A DNA stretch of 64,000 nt from Microcebus murinus (taxonomy: Eukaryota; Chordata; Mammalia; Primates; Cheirogaleidae), in the NCBI RefSeq assembly GCF_040939455.1, contig NC_134109.1, positions 32,257,501 through 32,321,500 of the forward strand, read 5' to 3'. This document shows, one piece after another, positions 1 through 10,725 of the stretch (the first letter of the stretch is position 1; each line of letters begins with the position of its first letter). Under the pieces are notes generated by a model that worked only from the letters and a program-made list of their open reading frames with translations, had not been told where the DNA came from and did no database searches. The position numbers and the translations under genes were made by a program.

Positions 1-984
1 CGCGTGTGAGCGCATACCCCCTCGCCGGCTGCGCTGTCCATGGGTTGGGGCCCCGCCTCTGGTCAACTTGCCCCTGATCAGCTGGTCCTTACTGGTTTGC
101 TTCTTGGTCCACTCTGTTTTAAGCTCCTAGACAAGATAGACCTTGAAAAAAAGACTTGTATATCTTTGTTGCCTTGTAGAGCGACTGGCCCTGACCGGAC
201 GAATGAAATGGCGCGCGGTCGGAGCAGAGAGCGCGGACAGTGCACACCTCGTCTCACGTGGGCATCGAGTGAGCCAAGGTGGGCACCCCAGGCAGGTATT
301 CTGGGGTCCTGTGCACTGCAGCCCCCCTGCCCCCCACCTGTACTGAGGCTGGACATTGTCGGGGCCTCTCCTGCTGCAGCCTTCTGGCAGGGACAGCCCC
401 GCTTCCCAGAGGCCGGGGAGTCCCCACGTGGCCGGGTCTGGCACTGCCAGTGAGGAGCACACTGAGCTCAGGAGCTCCCCGCCCTGGCCCTGGCCCCAGC
501 ACCCACTCCGCTCCGTTCACTCTCGCCAGAAAGGGGGCTCCTTGGAGGCCACGTGGTGCTTGGCACAGAAGGGGTGCTTAATAAACGCCTGCCGACTGAG
601 TGATCCACTTGCTGGACGGGTCTGGCCACGCTGCCTGTGGGAGCTGGTGACCTGGCCTGCCTACCAGCTGGCCCTAGGGCTGACCACCTCCCAGCCCTGA
701 CAATGCAGTTCTGAGGAAGAGTTCAAACCCTAGGTCTGCTGTAGCCCATGGGTGGCCAGGGGCTGGAATTTGTCGGAGGTGGCGGCCTCTGAAGCCGCCC
801 TCTGGCCGTGCCTGGAGCAGAGTGACTGGGAGGCCACAGCACCCACACCTGTGATCCTGCGCTGAGATGTGAACCTCAAGAGGGGTCGGGTCACCACCCA
901 GGGCGCTGGTGTTGCCCCCAGTGGCAGCCGTCCTCCCACCTGGGGAGCAGGCTGGCACTGGCCATGTCTCCACAGCATGGAATA
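1..984. other. Intergenic, no gene recognised
   Basis: Moderately GC-rich unique sequence. Open frames of up to 137 codons overlap on both strands without a domain or codon signature. The one recognisable item is a short L2 tail at 548-603. Confidence 0.5.
548..603 (+). repeat. L2 LINE 3'-end fragment
   Basis: Resembles the L2 terminal motif (GTGCTTGGCACA, then GGTGCTTAATAAACG, ending near GACTGAG). Short and diverged. Confidence 0.5.
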
Positions 985-1040
985 ACCCAGGGAGTCTTGG
1001 AGCCTCAAGTCTGTCTCCTCATCTGTAAAATGGGGGTGCT
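985..1040 (-). repeat. MIR fragment
   Basis: The segment with CTCATCTGTAAAATGGGGGT is the reverse complement of the conserved MIR core-to-tail motif. Confidence 0.5.
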
Positions 1041-1043
1041 CAC

Positions 1044-1403
1044 ACACAATGGAACATTATTCAGGCATAAAAAGAAATGCAATATAAGACGTGCTACAAC
1101 GTGGACAAACCTCGAAAACATACTAAGTGGAAGAAGCCAGACACAAAAGTCTGGATAAATGCAGCGTCCAGAGTCGGCAAATGCACAGGGGCAGGAAGGA
1201 GACTGGGGGCTCCCAGGGGCAGGGGAGGAGGCAGTGGACAGCACCTGCTTAATCGGTATTATCACCTTTTGGGGTGATGATGATGTTTCGGAACTAGACA
1301 GAGGTGGGGGTTCCACACACTGTAAATGTCCTAGATTCCACTGAACTGTCCACTTTAGAATGTTCATGTTATGCTGTGTGAACCGCACCTCAATAACGAT
1401 ACA
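1044..1403 (+). repeat. Old L1M 3'-end fragment
   Basis: Matches the end of L1 ORF2 and the L1M 3' UTR: an ATGGAACATTATTCAG-type start, then GAAGAAGCCAGACACAAAAG, a GGGGTGATGATGATGTT-type stretch, and an ending like CCTCAATAACGAT. Frame is lost. Confidence 0.75.
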
Positions 1404-1850
1404 GGTTGCTGCTGAGTCACCAGCGGGTTGGGGGATCGGAGAGGAGACGGCCGTGCAGCTCGGTGAGGGATGCTGGCGAACGCCAGAGACTGGAAGCTGT
1501 CGTTGCCCTGGCAGCTGCGTCAGTTCCCTGCCTTGCCGACCTCCAGCCCACAGGAGTCAGGTGCAGGAGGGGACAAGGAGGGTGGCCTCGGGTGGCCACA
1601 CCCCTTAGCCAGAGGCAGAGGGCACTGTGGTGGCTGCTTCAGCAGCCGTGGGGCGATTCCGGTGCTGCCCACCCAGGCTCCAGCCTCCGACGTGCTGTGC
1701 AGCTGTGGGCTGGCCCTTAGGCCTGGTCCGTTTCTTAGTTTACCCACATCTGCCTCAGTGCACCCAGGTCCTGCTCAGTGCAGATCACTGCCAGGCAATG
1801 TGTTGGCTGTCTCTCGTGTCTGCCGTCCATCTTCCACACCAAATCAAGCA
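1404..1850. other. Intergenic, nothing recognised
   Basis: Unique GC-rich sequence with no credible gene or repeat by eye. Confidence 0.4.
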
Positions 1851-1940
1851 AATACGTGATCTATTTTGTTCATTAATGTATTTCTAGCACCCAGTGCCTG
1901 GCACATAGCAGGTGCTCAATAAATATCTGTTGAATGAGCC
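1851..1940 (+). repeat. L2 LINE 3' end
   Basis: Contains the hallmark L2 tail: GTGCCTGGCACATAGCAGG followed by TGCTCAATAAATATCTG. Confidence 0.75.
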
Positions 1941-1949
1941 CACGCATGA

Positions 1950-2110
1950 ATCCTCATTACTTACGCAGTGGGTGCCGGGGCCTGTCTGTGCTAAGTGCTG
2001 TCAGTTAATAGCTGTGAGGTCAGCGCTGTCATTATCCCCATTTTGCAGGCGAGGAAGCTGCGGCTCTGGGACATGGAATGGCCATAGTAGAGCTGGGGTT
2101 TTGACCTGGC
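1950..2110 (+). repeat. MIR SINE
   Basis: MIR core motifs: GTGCTAAGTGCTGTCAG, then ATTATCCCCATTTTGCAGG and GAGGAAGCTGCGG. Confidence 0.65.
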
Positions 2111-2640
2111 AGCCCAGAAGCGGAACCCTGGCTCCCCTAGGCTGTCTCCTGGCCTCTGTGCTCTTGCTCTGGGAGGCAGCTTGGGCCCTGGAGCACTGGC
2201 TCTGCCCCTCAGCCCCCTGGCCCTCACTCCAGGCCCCCTGCAGCCCCACGCCCCGCCCCTAGCCCTTTCTCAGGCTCACAGCCTCCCCAGCCAGCTCCCT
2301 TTCCTGAGAACCTCTGTCATAAAGAAGGCGAGGCCCTGATCTGGCCTGTCTTTCTACCTCCGGGCCTTCCTCACCCAAGGGAACCTCGGTTATAAATACA
2401 GGGGTCACGCCTTGAGCTTGTATTAAGCACCTTTCATCTGGGGAGCTCCCTGCTGCTGGGAGGCTAATTAGCTGCTGTCTGGGAAGAGTGAGTAAGAGCT
2501 GACGTCCTAGCCCGGGAACTGGTTGGCGAGGCATGGGGCTGGCCCGCCTGGGGAGAAGTGGGTGAGCCATCACCTTGGGCCGCCCACCCCTCCACATTTC
2601 TCTTTGCCACAGGATCTCCTCACAAGGGTCCCTTCCCTCT
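2111..2640. other. Intergenic, nothing recognised
   Basis: Unique sequence without a supportable gene or repeat. Confidence 0.4.
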
Positions 2641-2644
2641 GGCT

Positions 2645-2735
2645 AATAATGAAGGCCACCATTTATGGAGTGCTTACTGTGTGCCAAGGGCTGGCTAAGG
2701 CCCTTCCGCTTATTAAATGTACATGTGCAAATGCA
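2645..2735 (+). repeat. MIR SINE 5' part
   Basis: CACCATTTATGGAGTGCTTA followed by CTGTGTGCCAAGGG matches the MIR 5' half. The CCATTTATGG inside it is a MIR-derived CArG look-alike. Confidence 0.65.
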
Positions 2736-2899
2736 CGTGTGCAGAGCTGTTGTGAAAGAACCACCACGGCTCCTATTATACACCCCGACTCCCTGCTGGC
2801 AGGGGGCCAGCGCTTCTGCACATGGCCTCATGGAAGGCATGGGAAGCCCTTAGTGTGGTGCCTGGCATGGGTTAAACACTTGATAAGAACTGGCTATTA

Positions 2900-3050
2900 C
2901 TAGTCATCTTCATTACTACCTGCTGAGGTAGGTACTATGCTATTCCCATTTCTCCGATGAGGAAACTGAGGCCCAGAGAGGTTAAGCCACTTGCTGGAGA
3001 TCACACAGTCAGGAGCAGAGTTGGATTGGTTTGACTCTAAAGCTACAGAT
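2900..3050 (+). repeat. MIR SINE
   Basis: Strong MIR core: GAGGTAGGTACTATGC, then GATGAGGAAACTGAGGCCCA and GAGAGGTTAAGCCACTTGC. Confidence 0.8.
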
Positions 3051-3055
3051 ACTTT

Positions 3056-3884
3056 TCCAGCTGTTCTTCCCTCCTGTCCCCCAACCTGGAGCCTATTACT
3101 CCAAAGGCCTTGCTTTGAACAATGTTGGAGCTGTAGGTCATGGGGCAGGGGCGTTCCTCTTGTCCATCTCTCCAGCAGGGCACTGGGGGGCTAAGCTTGG
3201 ACTGAGAAACCTTGGAGATCATCTAACCCAACTCATCCCCATCCCCCACCTTTCTGATGAGAACACTGAAGGGACCGTGCAAGGTGACAGGACTGATGGG
3301 AAGATGCCCCCTTGTCAAAGTATGAGGGACGAGGAGGCAGTGTTGGCCCTCATGACTGTGACCAAGTAACAATCATCCCCACACTAGAATTCCCGCTGCT
3401 GCCTGCCAGCCTGGCTGAGCCCCAGGGAGCGGCCTTGGGGGCGTTTGGGTGGGTGGGAGTGCACACAGCAGGCTGGGAGCTGAGACTGGGGCCGGGATGG
3501 TGCCCTCCAGGGCAGGCTCGCCCCTGCGTGGCATGCCTCACACGTCCCTGTACTGACCGACCCCAGTGAAGAGCGCACAGTAGGTGCTCAAGAATGCTCA
3601 TTGGAGAAATGGCTGGATCCTGGACCTCCAGTAGAGAGGAGATGAAACGTCGAATGCACAGATGGGTAGATGGTAACACCATGACATCTCGCCATTGCTC
3701 TGCAAGCCTGGTTCCATCACGTGTGACTGTCCTTCAGGCTGTAGGGAAGGGGTCTAAGCAAATCTGCTCAGGTGGAGAGAAGTTCGTGGGCGTGGGTACT
3801 TGGCTGGGGTTTCCAGAGGTGGGCACCATTCTCAGGTGCTAAGAGCTGGCATCCATCCTGTCTGCCCCTCCAACCTGCCCCTCC
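3056..3884. other. Intergenic; small MIR-like and L2-like traces only
   Basis: A diverged MIR-like trace at about 3210-3275 and an L2-tail trace at about 3575-3612 (GTAGGTGCTCAAGAATG). Otherwise unique sequence without a gene. Confidence 0.4.
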
Positions 3885-4205
3885 AGCCCCTGCGGCACTC
3901 TCCCCAGGACCTCTTCCCTCCTCTGGCTAAGGGTTCCCTTAGGAAGGCCTGCCCTGACAGCCTCCCCGTCCCAAATCTTAGTTACTTCCTTACTCATGTA
4001 TGTTCTTGGAGCGCCTTATTCTTTTCCTTCATAGGAATTTGAAAGCCTTTCGAATGGAATCTTATATGTCTTTATGAGATTATTTGTTTGAACAAGTCTG
4101 TCCTCTCTGTTAGACAAAGCTCTGCGACGGTGGGAACTTTGTCATGGCCATTTCCTGTCCCACCTGCCTAGCAGGACACATTTGATATTGGATGAGTGAA
4201 TGACA
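3885..4205 (+). repeat. L2 LINE 3' region
   Basis: Shows the L2 3' pattern: AGGAAGGCCTGCCCTGAC-type sequence, a tract like TGTTAGACAAAGCTC, then GGTGGGAACTTTGTC and a tail ending GATGAGTGAATGA. Confidence 0.65.
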
Positions 4206-4239
4206 GAATCCCCAGGATAGGAAGTGTGAACTGAGCAAG

Positions 4240-4402
4240 TAGTTCTCTAAGTATGGTTCTAGTACCAACAACATTAGCGTCACCTGGGAATTTGTCAGAA
4301 ATGCAAATTATCTGACTTTTTGGGTGTAGGACTCAGCAATGTGGATTAGAAGGAACTTCCAGAGGGATTCCCGTGCACACTGAAGTTTGAGAACCACTGC
4401 AG
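4240..4402 (-). mobile_element. MER5A-like hAT DNA transposon (nonautonomous)
   Basis: Reverse-complement MER5A: CACCTGGGAATTTGTCAGAA and ATGCAAATTATCTGA are followed by the terminal inverted repeat GTTTGAGAACCACTGC at the right end. Diverged and immobile. Confidence 0.75.
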
Positions 4403-4499
4403 GAGGCAAATGCCCTGCTGTTGGGTCCGTGTGCATTGCGGCAAAGGGCAGCTTTGGCGGCCTCTAAGAGGAACCGGGATGGGATGAGCAGCCAAGGGA

Positions 4500-5070
4500 C
4501 AGAGTCCAGACGCCCGGCCGTCACCGCGATGCCCAGACCGGGCCCACGCGTGCTGTTCGGCGGGCTGGCCGCTGGAGGGCAGTGTGACCACGTCCACCGC
4601 GAGCCGAGGCCAGGCCGGGAAGAGGAGCTGCGGCGTCTTCGGCCGGGAGCGAGGAAACAGGAGGGGATCTCGCCCCACGCCGCAGCCTCCTTATCGCCCT
4701 CCTCGGCTCTCGGGCCCCAGACGCGCCGGGAAGCGACAGGGGCGCAGCCGGTGCGCACCAGGTGGGCCGCGGGGCCCCTGCGCGCAGGCCGGGCCTGGGG
4801 CGCGAGTCTGGACCGCCTTGGCCCTGGAAGCTTCTCGAGGCTCCGGGGAGCCACAGGGCTCGCAGGGGAGGAGATACCGAGGGCCCGACTGGGGCAGAGC
4901 GCCAGAGCGGGCGGCCGGGCCTGGCGGCTCCCCGGGCGAAGGGGGCCCCGCCGGCCGCTGCGCGCAGGGCGCGTCGCCATGTTGCCGGCGGCTTAACCCC
5001 GTCCGCGCCGGCGGCCGCCTCCCGCCCGGCCCGGCCGCCCGAGGGGTGGGAAACCGAAATGCCCGGGAAC
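4500..5070. promoter_or_regulatory. Isolated CpG island about 22.5 kb upstream of ZFP36L1
   Basis: About 570 bases of CpG-dense DNA bounded by an old MER5A-like element on the left and ordinary DNA on the right. On the complementary strand 4973-4984 reads CAACATGGCGAC, close to the YY1 core motif often found at transcription starts. Open frames of 191-219 codons occur in several frames but lack any recognisable domain and are what GC-rich DNA produces. It may be the start of an unannotated noncoding RNA or an enhancer-type island. Confidence 0.6.
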
Positions 5071-5570
5071 GTGGAGGGATTTCTAAGAACGTGAAGAAAA
5101 CCTTAGGCCCTGGCAGCTGCCCCCGGGGTGTTTGGAAATGCCGTCCCATTAGGCACCGGGAGGGCAGGGCCGGAGCTTTTGTGAGTGAATTGGATTCGTT
5201 CCAGCCACCTTCCTTCTCGATGCCCCGCATTCAAGGAGCTTGAAGCCAGGGGCAGTTAAAGCGGGTTACAGCGGCCGTCAGGTTTTTGCCGGGCCGCAAG
5301 TGTCAGGGGCCAAGACGAGGCGCATATCCAAGTGTAGAATCTTGTTGCCCAAACGCTTGTGCAACTCGCTCACGGGCCACACCGATCTCCCCGCCAAAGG
5401 TCAAGGCCGGCAGCCTGGGCCGGACACTGGCGGCCAGCTCCTCTCAGGCCCTCTGCACCATGCGGACTCTAAATGCCATCTGAAAAGCCCACCACGCCCT
5501 CATGGATGCTGTCTCTCTGTCTTTTGGGTGTTTCTCACCACATTCTAGAAAGTCCTTTCTTTTTAATGTC
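5071..5570. other. Intergenic, nothing recognised
   Basis: Right shoulder of the CpG island and unique DNA. Confidence 0.4.
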
Positions 5571-5795
5571 ATCAGTTCTTCAAGGTCCAGCTTAAATGAC
5601 CAGTTCTACCATGAAGCCTTCCTCAGTTTCTCCCCTTGGTTTCCAGCAGAGTCTGCCTCTTGGCTGCCCACACCGCCTCTGCTGTAGGACTCCTCTGTTT
5701 TCCTTACAGCCTTTGTGGCTGCGTCCTCCCGCTGCACTGTGAGAACCCATGAGGGTAGGGACCATGTGATACTAGTCTTTGTGTCCCCCCAAATA
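5571..5795 (+). repeat. L2 LINE 3' region
   Basis: L2 signature: TTCAAGGTCCAGCTTAAATG, then CCATGAAGCCTTCCTCAG, and CCATGAGGGTAGGGACCATG. Confidence 0.75.
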
Positions 5796-7164
5796 GGTCA
5801 TTCAGGAGAGGGTTGTTGCAAGGGGGGAGGGTCATGAAATTATCGAATGGGTTTTGATGTGGATTTTGGTGTTGGAAATAAAGTTCCCAAACGTTTTGAA
5901 CTTTAGGCAAAGGAATGTGTAATGGTGTTTTCTTAAACCCTGTAATGGAATCCTTTTGTGTGTTTAATTGCTTTACATTATTTTTAGTGGAAATGTCAGG
6001 GTGCCATAGGAACAAAAACCATGGGTCTGAGCCCAACGGAGAAGACTAACCACTGAGCCCCGTGTTTGGTGCCTCCTCTGTGGGATCTGGGGGCCAGAGC
6101 CTGTGACATGGGATAGCAGGCGGCAGGGCAGGCCCCAAGGACCAGCCAAGGAGGGTCTGAGAGGCTTGGCTGGGTTTGAAGTCAGGCTTTCCGACTCCTC
6201 GCCAGTCTAGGTTGAGATCTCACAGAGGAGGCAGAATAGAAGGTGCCTTGAGAGCCCTGGGTGAGGCTGAAGCGAGAGGAGAGATCCTTTCTTTTTCCTT
6301 TTAAAAGAATAAGCCAAAAGTTCTCCCATGAAGGACTCCAGAAAACCCCTTTCATGCCTCACCCACAGATGATTTGCTGAATGCTCATTAAGGGGAAAAC
6401 AAAGAGGTGGTTTTGTTTATTTATTTAAAAGGAAAAATAAATGAGCTGTGACAAAACAATTTGAAACCAGGCCCCTCCGAGACCTGGGCTTTCACTTCCT
6501 TGATGGGAAGTAAAACAGAGAATCGAATCCCCCTCCAAATAAAAGTGAAGTTAATAATCAGACAGCTCGAGCCCTGGCCACATCCTGTGTCAGCTCCCTC
6601 CCTCCCTGGGCTCACTGTTTATAGCTGCTGAGCTGCTCCTCTGGAGCCCAGAGCTGGCTTAACCCTCTCCTCCCCATCCCTGGGACGCCCCATCCTGCTC
6701 TGAGGCTGAGGCGGGCGGGCTCCTCTTACTCTCTGGTGCTGGCCTGGCCTCAGCGAGGGGTGGCTCTCCCCAGGCCTGCCCACGTGGGCTTGTCTTCCTC
6801 AGAGCAGCCAGCTTGGATTTGAGTGACATTCTCTGCTTGTCCCGCACAAAGCCCAAAGCGTCCCCTTTCCTCTCCACTTGTCCAGTGAAAAACTGGGTAA
6901 ACCCATTCCCAATCCGGACTCCATGCAGCCTCTATAGCCTGGTGGTCTGCAAGAGCTGCATTCTGAAGGAAAGAGGCACAAATCTTCGGGGTTTCTGGTC
7001 TGTGTTGAGAGCAGTACTTTGTGCATGTCTCTGGGCTACTTTGTGTGACAACTTTCCACTTCCTTCAAATGCTTTCCCAAGTTGTAGCATGTTGATATCT
7101 TCCAGAACCCCATGGGGTCAGTAGTAGCACATTCCATTGGGCTGAGGAAGAACCCTTGCTAAAT
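5796..7164. other. Intergenic, no gene recognised
   Basis: Unique sequence. An A/T-rich, repeat-free pocket at 6350-6620 contains TTTATTTATTTAAAAGG and TTCACTTCCTT and could be an ancient conserved noncoding element, which I cannot establish without alignment. Confidence 0.35.
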
Positions 7165-7350
7165 TTATTGGGAGTGTTCTACTGTTCTAAGCAACAACTC
7201 TACCCTGTAGGGCTATTGTTATTCTCATTTTACAGAGGAGGAAACAGGGCTTAAGTATTATACCTTGCCCAGTGTTACAGAGCTAATAAATAGCAGAGCT
7301 GGGATTTGAACTCAAGCATTCTGGCCCTAAATCCTCTGCCCTTAGCCCTT
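7165..7350 (+). repeat. MIR SINE
   Basis: MIR core and tail: TTCTCATTTTACAGAGGAGG, then GGAAACAGGGCTTAAG, and GCAGAGCTGGGATTTGAACT. Confidence 0.85.
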
Positions 7351-8414
7351 GTACTCAAGGTCTCCCAGCCAGAGATTGCTTTCTTTTCTGGAACCAGGGG
7401 GCTTTTTGAAGCTTAGGATAATCTCATGTATGCATTTCAAACATCCCAAGGACCTTTTGAGAACATTCTTGAGCTCTGTCTGGGGCCCTCTTCCCTCCTT
7501 TCTATTTCCTCCTGGGAAGAAGGTACTGGGAACACGTGGGGGTGTTATGGCCCTCCCATCATACCTCTCCCAGGTTCTGTGGACAGTGGTGTCGAGAAAG
7601 GTTGGGATGTGATGTGAGGTTAGAATCCTTCATCCCTTCATCCAGTTGGCAGGAGGACTTAAGATCAAGAACACAAAGAGTTGGTGTGGCCCCTGTGGGC
7701 AGCCTAGACTACCTTCTGCTTGTGTTCCCTTGTCCCCTCCAGTCTTGTCATCTGTGGATTTCTTATGTGAAGTCACAAACACCCTCTTCTGGCCAAAGCT
7801 TGTTTAGCAGGAAGTCACCCAATAGCCTGGGGCAAGGGGCAAAGGCTTAGGAACTGGTCGAGTAGGCCACCTGCTTCTGGGATTCCTTCCTCTTTGTGCC
7901 ATGGCTACTGAGATTGGTTCTTGGAAATGTATCTCTTGCCAGGTCACCTTGCCCAGCCATTTGGCGGGTCCCTTGGACCTGTGTTTTTTGCTGCCTCCTG
8001 GGGTCTGGAGGCCAAGATTCAGCTCCCTTTGGGGAAATGTCGATTTGCTGTGGGTCTACTTTCTCAGAATGCATTTTGCCATTCAAAGCCACTGCCCACA
8101 GTGGGCAGTGACCTCCTCCTCATTTTCCACCTCATTCTCAACTAGAAAGAAAGCTGTGGAGGCTCCATCCCAAGTGGCCTGTACTTCCCAGAGCAGGGGC
8201 AGCTCCTCTGGGGAGGGAGGAGGACAGCCGTGGCTTCTCTGACACCCGAAGGGGCTGAGGCCCAAAGAGCTGTCAGGGTATGTGTGCCTTGAGTTTTATT
8301 TAATTTAAATAAGAAACACATCTATGATTCAAACACAACACCCAAGATGGGGTGGCTCTACAGTGGTTCTCAGAGGCTAACCAGGCATCTGCAAAAAACC
8401 TCACACCAGACCCA
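7351..8414. other. Intergenic, no gene; contains a short perfect inverted repeat
   Basis: Unique DNA. The inverted repeat at 8090-8110 has 10-base arms around one central base. Confidence 0.4.
8090..8110. repeat. Perfect 10-base inverted repeat, 1-base centre
   Basis: Left arm CACTGCCCAC, one A, then its exact complement GTGGGCAGTG. Not explained by any transposon that I recognise. Confidence 0.8.
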
Positions 8415-8560
8415 CCCCCCTTTCACAGTTCTTACTAGCGCAGGGTACTTTGCACACATTAATCGCCTTTACCCTCACACCCTAGGAAAGGGGGGATGTG
8501 TGTTGCCCAAACTGTCCAGCTGGGGAAAGTGAGGTTAGAAAGGTTGAGTAGCTTGACCAC
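8415..8560 (+). repeat. MIR SINE, diverged
   Basis: Weak MIR core with CACACATTAATCGCCTTTAC, GGAAAGTGAGGTTAG, and GGTTGAGTAGCTTGACC. Confidence 0.55.
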
Positions 8561-8909
8561 TCTGTTACAATGGCTCTCTGCTCAGGGAAAGAAGACTTCA
8601 TTGTAGTTCAAAATACATTGAAACCAATTTTAAAATAGTTTTCACTGAGCTTAAAAGTGGTATGAAAATGGACACCAGTCCTTCTGAATGTTTTTTCCCA
8701 GCCCAGGGGGCCCCGAGGGTCAGGACCCCACTCTCAGTCCTCACACAAGCGTGGGGAGGGCTGTTGAAGGCACTTCCCTCGCCCCGGTGGGGGTCATGTG
8801 TTCTCCAGCCCTCCCAGGCCACTGACAGATCTTCCCATAGCCTCATTTCTTGTCCAAGAGCATGTCTTTAGTACATAAATATTGTGCTGCAATAACTAAG
8901 AAGACGAGA

Positions 8910-9345
8910 ATCACTGAGTTTTTTGGCATTTGTGAACTTAAAATGTTTTATTATGGAAAATTTCAAACATATGCAGAAAGAAACAGAGCAACCCCCATGT
9001 ACCAGCCTCAACAATACCAGCTCACGGCCAAGCTTGTTCATCAATATTACATCTACCTCCCTACCTCCTGGACAGTTTTCAAGTAAATCCTATATATCAG
9101 CTCATACCATTTCATCTGTCAGTATTTCAGTATGCATCTCTAAAAAGAATGAACTCTTATTAAACTTTGCCACCATCATTATTTCATCTAAAAATCAATA
9201 AGATCCCCCTAAACATTACCAAGACTCAACTGGTGTTCAAATTTCCAAAACAATTTTAAAATACTTTGCTTTTCTACTTACTCAAAAGAAAAAAAAATCA
9301 GCCCCCAAATAAGAATTTCTCAGCATTTGGTCATATCCTCACAAT
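8910..9345 (+). repeat. Ancient LINE-derived repeat (L1M-like, family uncertain)
   Basis: Recognisable widespread repeat: TTATGGAAAATTTCAAACAT, CCCCCATGTACCAGC, CATTTCATCTGTCAGTATTT and GGTGTTCAAATTTCC. Coding frame is not preserved. Confidence 0.6.
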
Positions 9346-9369
9346 CCAGCTCATAAAAGGACAGATTTC

Positions 9370-9497
9370 TGAATTTGGGCAGAAGTAAGCCTCTGAAGGC
9401 AAGGATCACTTTGGAATTCCACTCCCACTGCCGCTCTCTGTCCTGCCAGCGCCATGCACATAGTGGGTGCTAGCTCAGTGTGTGCTCAATTTCACGT
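9370..9497 (+). repeat. L2 LINE 3'-end fragment
   Basis: GAAGGCAAGGATCACTTTG, then GCACATAGTGGGTGCT; a diverged L2 tail. Confidence 0.55.
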
Positions 9498-9819
9498 AAG
9501 GATGAACACATGCAAGGGTGGGGTTGCAGGCTCGTTGAGCTAATTCAGGGAGACTGGAGTGCAGCCCCCTGAGTACTCCCACCCACACAGACGCCCTGGC
9601 TACAAGTGCCTGTCCCTGGCTTTCCTGGCTGGCTCTCCACCCGCCAGCTGCCTGGGCCTCCTCGGGGACCCTCTCCTCTCTCTTGCTTAGGATACTTGAC
9701 TATGCTCCAGTGGCTCTATGGAATCTCATTTTGTGAGGCCTCCAGCCTTCTTCCTGGTCTTGCCAATTGCTGCTTAACATACAACAAAAGTTGACTGGGT
9801 TCCCTTTTTGAGAGGGTTA

Positions 9820-10025
9820 TACTCATCAAGAGTGTGCCAAGTGCTTTGCTCATCTGTCCTTATGGCAGACCCAGGAGATGGGTATTGTTTTTACTGTCAT
9901 TTCACAGAGGAGGAGACTAAGAGAGGCAGGTAAGTCCCTTGCTTGCCTGGGAGGTGGCAGTGCCAGCATTTGGACATGGTCAGCCCGAATATGTAGCTGG
10001 TGCTCTCCACTGCAACATACTGGTT
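9820..10025 (+). repeat. MIR SINE
   Basis: GTGCCAAGTGCTTTGCTCAT, then TCATTTCACAGAGGAGGAGA and a tail running through GGAGGTGGCAGTGCC. Confidence 0.7.
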
Positions 10026-10429
10026 CCCAGCTGCTAAGACTCCTTTAACAAACTGCTAGGCACCTGGGCCCAGGACCAGGCACTTCTCCTTCTGAGGACA
10101 AATCTCGACAAGTTGGGATCTGCAGTTACCCTAGTTTTTCCTGCAATGTTCACATCTTCCAGAACAGATATAGCATGACTTCTTATACACACCCCTTATT
10201 AGAAGATTAGCTCAGTTGAATGGAATAAATTTTAGGTCATTCAGCCTCTAATTTCCTGGTTTTTTCTTTTTCATTGTTAAATAATAGCTTGAGTCATAGA
10301 TTATATGACTGACAGGTTTGAAGTTTAGGAGGGATAGGAAGAAACTGAGCCGAGTGTGTAAGGCCACAACCTAGACATTTACCCTTCTGAGCTTTTCTTC
10401 ACCTCTCAGAGTTGTGTGTGTGTGTGTGT

Positions 10430-10725
10430 TTTCTTTTGAGATGGAGTCTAGCTCTGCTGCCTGGGTAGAGTGCAATGGCATCATCATAGCTCACAGCAAC
10501 TTCAAACTCCTGGGCTCAAGTGATCCTCTTGCCTCAGCCTCCTGAGTAGCTGGGACTACAGGTGTGCATCACCATACTTGGTTCATTTTTCCATTTTTTT
10601 TTTTGTAGAGGCGGGGTCTTGCTCTTGCTCAGGCTAGTCTCGAACTCCTGAACTTAAGTGATCTTCCTGCCTCAGCCTCCCAGAGTGCTAGCATTACAGG
10701 CATGAACCATTGAACCTAGCCACCT
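10430..10725 (-). mobile_element. Alu SINE, older (AluJ-like), complement
   Basis: Dimeric 7SL-derived Alu in reverse orientation: GAGATGGAGTCTAGCTCTG at the left (Alu 3' end), a central T-rich linker at 10586-10606, and GCATTACAGGCATGAACCAT at the Alu 5' end. Lacks the A/T-rich lemur linker, so it is older than the copies at 13571, 17141 and 19795. Confidence 0.9.

Noticed and set aside
2659..2668. CCATTTATGG, a formal CArG match
   Set aside because: It arises from the conserved CATTTAT motif in a MIR repeat, so it is expected by repeat content.
4333..5243. Open frames of 179-219 codons in several frames over the upstream CpG island
   Set aside because: They overlap in multiple frames on both strands and are arginine/proline/glycine/alanine-rich, as expected from CpG-rich composition; no domain.
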